The notes under the pieces: model-generated
Databases searched by the model: none
What the model was told of the DNA's origin: nothing
What the model saw: the letters and a program-made list of their open reading frames with translations, nothing else
Made by a program: the position numbers and the translations under genes
NCBI GenBank assembly: GCA_035628035.1
Contig: DASPKS010000126.1
Location: forward strand, 1 to 9,949
Length of the DNA: 9,949 nucleotides
From: DASPKS01 sp035628035
GTDB taxonomy: Bacteria; Bacteroidota; Rhodothermia; Rhodothermales; Rubricoccaceae
Direction: 5' to 3'
Part shown: piece after piece, positions 5,238-9,949 of the stretch
Layout of the letters: each line of letters starts with the position of its first letter
How positions within the stretch are numbered: the stretch's first letter is position 1

Positions 5238-6356
5238 CTAGAGTCGGCGCGCCTTCCACCGGATTCGGGGGGCCGCGAGGAGGGCCGCCGGTAGGGTGAC
5301 GATGTAGAAAAACAGGTACACCTCGAAGAGAACGAACGCGCGGAGGAGCCCTCTTCGTCCGAACCGACCGAGGACCGTCCAGAGCAGCGCCGCGTCGGCG
5401 CCGAGCTTCGCGGCCAGGGCGAGGAGGGCCGGCCCGGGCGCGAGGAGCAAGCCGATCAATGGGAGCGCGTGCGCGAAGTACGTAAGCGCGTAGAGCCCGA
5501 ACGCCCACGGTGGGGCGCGTAGGCCCCCGCGTGCCCACCGTCGCCGCTGTGCGTACACCTCCGAGAGCCGGTCGAGCGGCTCGGTCGCGTTGTCGAACGC
5601 GGGGTCCAGCGGGAGAAGGACGCGGTACGACGTTCGCTCCGCCACGGCGCGGAAGAGGAGGTAGTCCTCCGTGACCGAGAAGGGAAGTGCCGGGTAGCCG
5701 CCGACGGCCTCGTAGGCCGCCCGCCGGAACGCCATGTTGTTCCCCATCGCCGTGAGCGGGCGGCCGATAGCCGCGAGGAGGCTCGCGTGCGCGAGGAGGA
5801 ACGCCCAGTCGAGCCCCTGCAGGCGGTGGAGCGCCGTGCGATGCGTCACCCAGGTGGGCCCGCACACGAGGCCGACGTGCGCGTCGTCGAATGCGGCGGC
5901 GAGGTGGCGCGCCCAGCCCGGCGGCGGCGTGCAGTCGGCGTCAGTGAGGAGGAGGAGGTCGGCGTCGCAGGCCCCGAGCGCGGTGTGGAGGGCGAGTGCC
6001 TTACCCGTGAGGTGCCCCTCGGGATCGGGGACGTGCACACAGCGAAGGCGATCACCCGCCGCCGCGCCCAGACGCTCCCGGTACCGCTCCACGACGGCGG
6101 CGGTGCCGTCGGTCGAGTGGTCGTCGGCGACGACGATGGTAAGGCGGTCGGCCGGGTAGTCCTGCGCGAGGAGGGCGTCGAGGCAGCGCGGCAGATGCGC
6201 CTCTTCGTTCCGTGCGGCGACGAGGACGGCCGCGCGCGGGAGTGGCTTCGTCGGTTCCCAGACGCGAAAGGGCAGCCGTGCCGCCACCACGGTGAGCCCG
6301 ATCGAGAGCGCGACGTAGAGCCCGGCGGCGAAAGCGAGCGCGGTGACGAACAGCAT
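5238..6356 (-). CDS. Family 2 glycosyltransferase, membrane-anchored (last gene of envelope cluster)
   Basis: A 372-residue processive-type GT-A fold glycosyltransferase that transfers a sugar from a nucleotide donor. It starts with a transmembrane helix (about 2-27). The catalytic domain follows, with VLVAARNEE at 44-52, DDHSTDGT at 78-85, the metal-binding TDADC at 138-142, a TED acceptor-base motif at 229-231 and QRRRW at 270-274. Hydrophobic segments near 284-305, 308-327 and 340-362 form a C-terminal membrane domain, ending with a basic RIRWKARRL. The catalytic site should face the cytosol. All expected residues are present. Its ATG lies 3 bp after the deacetylase stop, so translational coupling is likely. 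It is clearly a paralogue of the glycosyltransferase at 7037-8233, sharing the NNMAFRRAAYEAVGGY / GANVAYRKDVFQALGGF region and the QRRRWA motif. The acceptor and donor cannot be read from sequence. Confidence 0.9.
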   Translation of the reverse strand: MLFVTALAFAAGLYVALSIGLTVVAARLPFRVWEPTKPLPRAAVLVAARNEEAHLPRCLDALLAQDYPADRLTIVVADDHSTDGTAAVVERYRERLGAAAGDRLRCVHVPDPEGHLTGKALALHTALGACDADLLLLTDADCTPPPGWARHLAAAFDDAHVGLVCGPTWVTHRTALHRLQGLDWAFLLAHASLLAAIGRPLTAMGNNMAFRRAAYEAVGGYPALPFSVTEDYLLFRAVAERTSYRVLLPLDPAFDNATEPLDRLSEVYAQRRRWARGGLRAPPWAFGLYALTYFAHALPLIGLLLAPGPALLALAAKLGADAALLWTVLGRFGRRGLLRAFVLFEVYLFFYIVTLPAALLAAPRIRWKARRL

Positions 6357-6359
6357 GCG

Positions 6360-7040
6360 TCAGAGCGCGGGGAAGCACCAGCCGTCGGCACGGAGGGCGG
6401 CGAGGAGCGGGGGCAGCAGCCGTGGGCGCGCCGCGCGCCCCGCTTCCCCTTCGTGCAGGACAAGGATGGAGCCGGGACGAAGGCTGCGCACCTTCCCCGC
6501 CGTCTTCCCGAAGTCGCCGGCCATCCGGTCCCAGAGCACGATGCGGCGGCCGGCGGACCGCGCCCACCGGAGCGTAGCGGGGGTGAGTCGTCCATAGGGG
6601 GGGCGGTGGTCCCTCACCCGCCCGCCGACGAGATCACTCAGCACCGCCTCCGTCCGGTCGAGCCCGTCGAGCACCTCCCGCCCGGGCGTCCGCCACGGGT
6701 CGCGATGGTCCCAGCCGTGGCTGCCCACCCCGTGGCCCGCGTCGGCGACGGTGCGGACGAGCGCGGGATGGCGCGCCGCCCGCTGTCCGAGGAGGAAAAA
6801 CGTCGCGCGGGTGTCGTGGGCATCGAGCAGCTCCAGGAGCGCGGGCGTCCCGTCGGGGTCGGGGCCGTCGTCGAAGGTGAGGTAGAGGCACGGGGCGCCA
6901 CCGGCGTCGTGCGCCGGCCCACGCGCGATCACGCCCGGCAGCACGGCGGCCAGGCGCGGCGGGTAGTCGAGGAGGAGGGAGGAGGCGATGGGTAGGGGAC
7001 AGAAGGCCGCACGAAAGCTACGGGCGCCCTGCGCGCTCAC
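6360..7040 (-). CDS. Polysaccharide deacetylase (NodB-homology, carbohydrate esterase 4)
   Basis: A 226-residue metal-dependent deacetylase of the CE4 type, which removes N- or O-acetyl groups from polysaccharides. The five family motifs are visible: LTFDDGP at 54-60 (D57 base, D58 metal ligand), SHGWDH at 107-112 (H108, H112 metal ligands), RPPYG at 146-150, LWDRMAGDF at 169-177, and ILVLHEG at 192-198 with catalytic H196. There is no ATG anywhere near the beginning. I chose the GTG at 7040 because it forms a GTGA overlap with the upstream stop and gives full family length, with the DYPPRLAAVLPGVIARGP lead-in intact. A less likely alternative is an internal start around the ATC at 6989. There is no classical signal peptide, only a weakly hydrophobic N-terminal stretch, so the protein may act on the cytosolic or membrane face. 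It sits between two glycosyltransferases. Confidence 0.88.
   Translation of the reverse strand: MSAQGARSFRAAFCPLPIASSLLLDYPPRLAAVLPGVIARGPAHDAGGAPCLYLTFDDGPDPDGTPALLELLDAHDTRATFFLLGQRAARHPALVRTVADAGHGVGSHGWDHRDPWRTPGREVLDGLDRTEAVLSDLVGGRVRDHRPPYGRLTPATLRWARSAGRRIVLWDRMAGDFGKTAGKVRSLRPGSILVLHEGEAGRAARPRLLPPLLAALRADGWCFPAL
7013..7020 (-). promoter_or_regulatory. Possible internal -7 box TAGCTTTC inside the start of the deacetylase gene
   Basis: TAGCTTTC (- strand 7020-7013) fits TAnnTTTG except for the last base. It lies downstream of the GTG start and would drive a transcript beginning about 20 bases before an in-frame ATC at 6989. No -33 box is seen. It may be chance. Confidence 0.18.
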
Positions 7041-8233
7041 CGCACGACGCGCCGCCCCTTCCACTCGTAGCGCCCGAACGCCCCGGCGGCCCCGAGCACG
7101 ACGATATACGGCACGTGGAGCACCTGCTCCGGGAGGAAGTACGCGAACAGCCGGGCGCGCCCGAAGTGGCGGCATGCGGGCCCGAGCAGGGCGGCTTCCG
7201 GCAGCACCTTCAGCGCGAACGCACCGAGGAGGGGGCCCCCCAGCGCAGGCACGAACGGCCACGCGAGCACGCCGACGAGCAGGCCGAAGTAAAACCCGTA
7301 GATCCCTACGAGCAGGGCCACCAGCGGTCGGCTCGGATAGTGTGCCCCCTTCGACGCCCACCGCCGCCGCTGCCCGAAGAACGCTCGGAGCGAGCGGAGC
7401 GGCTCGGTTACGACGGCCGCTTCGGGAGCCGCGCAGAATCGAACGCGGTGGGGCGTCTCGGCCGCGACCTTCTGCATGAGCAGCTCGTCGTCCCCGCTCG
7501 TGAGGTGGTCGATGCCCCGGAAGCCGCCAAGCGCCTGGAACACGTCCTTGCGGTAGGCCACGTTCGCGCCGTTGCAGATCGTCGGGCGGCCGATGCCGAT
7601 GGCGCCGGCGCCGGCCGCGACGAGCCCCAGGAACTCCAGCGCCTGCATGTGGAGGAGCGGATGGTCGCCCGAGCAGAAGAGCACGGGCCCGGACACGAAC
7701 GCCGTCACCGGCTTCATACCGGGGTCCGCGTCGGCGTCCTCGAAGCAGGCGGCCATCTCGCGGATCCACCCCGGCGGCACGAAGCAGTCGGCGTCGGTGG
7801 TGAGGATGAGCGAGCCCCGCGCGGCTTCGATCCCCTTCTCGATCGCGCGCTTCTTGTGGGCGCGGAGGCGTTCCAGGTTCTCCGGCATCTGGAGGAGGCG
7901 CAGCCGCTCGGGCGCGCCAGGCGGGTTCCACCTCGGCATCAGCCGTCGCACGACGGCCGGCGTGTCGTCCGCCGAGAGGTCGTCCACGACGATCACCTCG
8001 AAGCGGTCGGGGGGGCAGTCGTTCGCAAAGACCGACGATAGGCACGCCTCGATGCTCGCCGCCTCGTCGCGGGCCGGGATGATCACGGAGACGAAAGGGA
8101 GGTCTCCCCTTCGCCCGCGCGTCCTTTCCCCGCGGAGCACCCGCATAAACCCGACGGCGAACGCCCCGATGGCGGCGGCGTAGACGACGCCGAGGGCGAG
8201 CAGAACCCCGGCCGCGACGGTCAGCGCGGCCAT
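7037..8233 (-). CDS. Family 2 glycosyltransferase, membrane-anchored (third gene of envelope cluster)
   Basis: A 398-residue GT2 enzyme with the same plan as its neighbour. It has an N-terminal membrane helix (about 4-32) and then the GT-A domain with VSVIIPARDEA at 48-58, VVDDLSADDTP at 82-92, TTDADCF at 145-151, SGDDE at 246-250 (a DD in place of the more usual ED) and QRRRWASKG at 288-296. Hydrophobic segments follow near 303-330, 333-352 and 362-386, with a basic end YEWKGRRVVR. It should use a nucleotide-sugar at the cytosolic membrane face. The ATG at 8233 is the first that matches the membrane helix. The long open frame upstream of it is antisense-like shadow of the flippase gene. The gene overlaps the flippase-like gene by 13 bp and its stop overlaps the deacetylase GTG by 4 bp. 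Donor and acceptor are unknown. Confidence 0.9.
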   Translation of the reverse strand: MAALTVAAGVLLALGVVYAAAIGAFAVGFMRVLRGERTRGRRGDLPFVSVIIPARDEAASIEACLSSVFANDCPPDRFEVIVVDDLSADDTPAVVRRLMPRWNPPGAPERLRLLQMPENLERLRAHKKRAIEKGIEAARGSLILTTDADCFVPPGWIREMAACFEDADADPGMKPVTAFVSGPVLFCSGDHPLLHMQALEFLGLVAAGAGAIGIGRPTICNGANVAYRKDVFQALGGFRGIDHLTSGDDELLMQKVAAETPHRVRFCAAPEAAVVTEPLRSLRAFFGQRRRWASKGAHYPSRPLVALLVGIYGFYFGLLVGVLAWPFVPALGGPLLGAFALKVLPEAALLGPACRHFGRARLFAYFLPEQVLHVPYIVVLGAAGAFGRYEWKGRRVVR

Positions 8234-9180
8234 GCTTTGAACGAGGGGACCTTCGGGAGGGACGGCCGCAGCCGCAGCGTGAGGGGGAGGCCCGCCAGTG
8301 CCGGGAGCAGCAGGTTCACCACGAACAGCCCGAGCGAGGCGTTGAGCGCCGCCGCCTCGGCCACGCCGAAGGCGCCGAGGAAGTAGACGGCCGTCCCCTC
8401 GCGCACGCCGAGGTCGCCCAGTGTGAACGACGGCAGCGCGCTCTTGGCAAAGAAGACGAGCGCGACGCCCGCGTAGATCGCCGCCCAGCTCGTGGCCGGG
8501 TCGAGCGCACGCACGAGGAGGACGAACTGCGTCGAGAAGACCGCGTAGCGAAGGGCGGAGAGCCCGAAGAGGCGGTGGGCGTCGGACGGCGTGAGCCGGT
8601 CGAGGAAGGCCACGAGCGGGCGGACCCGTTCGAAGGGCAGCACCGTTTCCAAGACCGCCCTTGCCAGGTGCGGGTGAAGGAGGACGAGGAGGAACGCGGC
8701 CGTTCCGAACGCCCCGAGCCAGAGGACAGCCAGCCACGCGGTCGTCGCCACCGCTGTCCGCGTGAGGAGGAAGTGCGCGAGGGCGACGAGCCCGAAGGCG
8801 AGGCAGCACGCGAGCGTCACCATCCGCTCGGCGAAGGTGAGCGCGGCGGCGTCCCACGCGCGAAGCTGCGGGAGGGCGAGGGCACGGCCAGCGTAGTCGC
8901 CCACGCGGGCGGGCGTGAGGAGCCCGAGCGGGTACGCCCCTACCACTGCCCGTAAGGATTCCCCGTAGCGCACCTCCGGTGCGAGCCGCACGACGAGGAG
9001 GTGGTAGCGGTAGGCCTCCAGCGCCACGTTCAGCGGCACGAGGGCCAGCGCGCCCAGCGCCCATCCGGGGCGGGCGCCGCGCGCCGCCGACACCAGCGCG
9101 CCCCACTCGACGAGGTGAACCAGCACCGCGAGCGCGAGCCCGGCGAGGGCACCCTTCAGGAGGAACAGACGCACGGGCAC
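8221..9180 (-). CDS. LPG-synthase transmembrane (flippase-like) family protein
   Basis: A 319-residue integral membrane protein of the family found as the flippase half of lysylphosphatidylglycerol synthase (MprF) and as stand-alone proteins beside glycosyltransferases. Motifs that identify it are GLLTPARVGDYAGRAL at 86-101 and SFTLGDLGVREGTAVYFLG at 251-269, both characteristic re-entrant or loop regions. Hydrophobic segments near 8-28, 38-57, 118-140, 146-168, 210-224, 233-248, 265-277 and 283-302 suggest about eight membrane passes. There is no C-terminal lysyl-transferase domain, so lysinylation of lipids is not its role. Assisting translocation of a glycolipid is an inference from context. 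No ATG is available. I chose the GTG at 9180, but a second GTG two codons later (9174) is equally possible. It lies 17 bp after the outer-membrane protein gene and overlaps the following glycosyltransferase by 13 bp. Confidence 0.86.
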   Translation of the reverse strand: MPVRLFLLKGALAGLALAVLVHLVEWGALVSAARGARPGWALGALALVPLNVALEAYRYHLLVVRLAPEVRYGESLRAVVGAYPLGLLTPARVGDYAGRALALPQLRAWDAAALTFAERMVTLACCLAFGLVALAHFLLTRTAVATTAWLAVLWLGAFGTAAFLLVLLHPHLARAVLETVLPFERVRPLVAFLDRLTPSDAHRLFGLSALRYAVFSTQFVLLVRALDPATSWAAIYAGVALVFFAKSALPSFTLGDLGVREGTAVYFLGAFGVAEAAALNASLGLFVVNLLLPALAGLPLTLRLRPSLPKVPSFKAWPR

Positions 9181-9197
9181 GGAAGGAGCTTGGCGCG

Positions 9198-9949
9198 CTA
9201 GCGGAAGAGGGCGTCGGCGTCGCGGAGGTCGAACGCCACGCGGTACGACGAGAAGAGGGAGCCCTCCGGGCTGAACCCCATCAGGAAGGAGAACCGCATC
9301 CGGTGCTGCCGCACATTCACGAGGCCCAGCCCCACCGCTGCGGCGGGGCGGAGGGGCACGTTGCCGTCCTCGTCCACTACCACGTCTTCCTCGAACGAAA
9401 CGCGCGGGGTAAACTGGTCGGGGAGGTCGTCGTAGGCGTTCGCGAGGGAGCCGAGGAGAAGCCCATCGATGCGGTAGAACCCGCGCACCTGTGCGAGCGG
9501 CGCGCGGAGCCCCGCCGAGAGGGCGAGCACGTCGCGGGCGAAGAGCCGATTGGAAGGGAAACCGGTGAGGAGGTCCTTGTCGAGGATGGGGAGGTAGTAG
9601 AACGGCAGCATCTCCCCATCGGCGGCACGGACGGAGGCCGCCACCGCCCGCCCGAAGAGGACGACTGGCCCGGCCGGGGCGAACCCGTAGAGCTGGCCAA
9701 CGACCCGGTTGTACTGGAGCCCCGAGCCGTCGAGCGAGAAGAACCGCCCGGCCTCCACCTCCGCCAGGAACCCCCTTCTCGGGAGCCACGGGTTATCGCG
9801 GGAGTCGGAGGCGACAGCAGCCCCGACGAGCACGCCGGTGCGGCTCTCGTCGAGGAGCGCGTTGAGGTGGTTGAGCGACATCGTGTCGAGGTGCACGAGC
9901 GCGCTGTCGCCGTCCTCCTCGACACCGCGGAGCTGGTCCCAGAAAACCC
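9198..9949 (-). CDS. BamA/TamA-like (Omp85) outer-membrane protein, C-terminal part; 5' end cut by window
   Basis: The frame is open to the window end (first whole codon at 9947), giving 249 visible residues. The sequence looks like an outer-membrane beta-barrel. Alternating hydrophobic strands with turns rich in Gly, Asp and Asn are visible throughout, and the SDSRDNPWLPRRGF stretch (about 47-60) is the hallmark segment of Omp85/D15 surface-antigen barrels (DxRDNP..P..G). The final strand is followed by a short polar tail, RVAFDLRDADALFR, so it ends in Arg and not an aromatic residue. POTRA domains, if present, lie outside the window, so BamA, TamA and a more specialised Omp85 cannot be separated. 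The gene precedes the flippase-like gene by 17 bp, suggesting a role in surface assembly or export for the same product. The GTG at 9896 is an internal valine. Confidence 0.68.
   Translation of the reverse strand, partial: VFWDQLRGVEEDGDSALVHLDTMSLNHLNALLDESRTGVLVGAAVASDSRDNPWLPRRGFLAEVEAGRFFSLDGSGLQYNRVVGQLYGFAPAGPVVLFGRAVAASVRAADGEMLPFYYLPILDKDLLTGFPSNRLFARDVLALSAGLRAPLAQVRGFYRIDGLLLGSLANAYDDLPDQFTPRVSFEEDVVVDEDGNVPLRPAAAVGLGLVNVRQHRMRFSFLMGFSPEGSLFSSYRVAFDLRDADALFR

Noticed and set aside
5787..6995. 402-codon open frame on the + strand
   Set aside because: It is antisense to the glycosyltransferase and deacetylase, is Glu/Arg/Gly-rich, and has no motif.
7041..8045. Upstream extension of the deacetylase frame
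   Set aside because: It overlaps the glycosyltransferase gene and is Arg/Pro-rich shadow; the GTGA overlap gives a natural start.
8234..9106. N-terminal extension of the glycosyltransferase frame (open to 9106)
   Set aside because: The extension is low-complexity and overlaps the clearly coding flippase-like gene; family similarity begins at the ATG at 8233.
1..9949. tRNA, rRNA, CRISPR, insertion sequence or phage attachment site
   Set aside because: No cloverleaf-like segment, regularly spaced repeats, transposase or integrase motif, or flanking direct repeats were seen by eye.

Overview
This is a GC-rich bacterial chromosomal window with tightly packed genes. No rRNA, tRNA, CRISPR array or insertion sequence is visible, and no gap between genes exceeds about 135 bp. 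Several traits suggest the Bacteroidota/Rhodothermota side of the tree (a high-GC relative of Salinibacter, Rhodothermus or Rubricoccus is my guess). Start codons lack Shine-Dalgarno sequences and are preceded by pyrimidine-rich leaders. Several genes have a TAnnTT(T/C)-type -7 box upstream, the Bacteroidota promoter style. The encoded families also fit. The species cannot be named from the sequence.

Layout, left to right. (1) 1-1661, + strand: the C-terminal two thirds of the mismatch-repair ATPase MutS, cut by the window edge. (2) 1720-2262, +: a small lipoprotein of unknown function. (3) 2272-3272, - strand: an EcsC-family protein followed by a 123-residue helical protein, probably co-transcribed. 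(4) 3372-3938, +: a gamma-class carbonic anhydrase-like left-handed beta-helix protein, divergent from the EcsC gene, followed by a possible 50-residue membrane peptide (4015-4167). (5) 4223-5104, -: a protein with two AP2-like DNA-binding repeats, then a single-pass membrane protein carrying an HxxHxH histidine-triad motif. (6) 5238-9949, -: a compact five-gene envelope cluster, in transcription order a BamA/TamA-like outer-membrane beta-barrel protein (partial), a flippase-like LPG-synthase transmembrane protein, a family 2 glycosyltransferase, a polysaccharide deacetylase and a second family 2 glycosyltransferase.

The five-gene cluster is the most coherent functional unit. Its junctions are a 17-bp gap, a 13-bp overlap, a 4-bp GTGA overlap and a 3-bp gap, so it is very probably one transcript with translational coupling. 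Inference: the two membrane-anchored glycosyltransferases build a lipid-linked or surface glycan, the deacetylase removes acetyl groups from an N-acetylated sugar in it, the LPG-synthase-TM protein assists membrane translocation, and the outer-membrane barrel takes part in surface delivery or assembly. The product is unknown.

The rest is mostly housekeeping or poorly characterised accessory genes. The best candidates for something under-described are the glycosyltransferase/deacetylase/glycosyltransferase cassette, the AP2-repeat and histidine-triad gene pair, and the EcsC pair.
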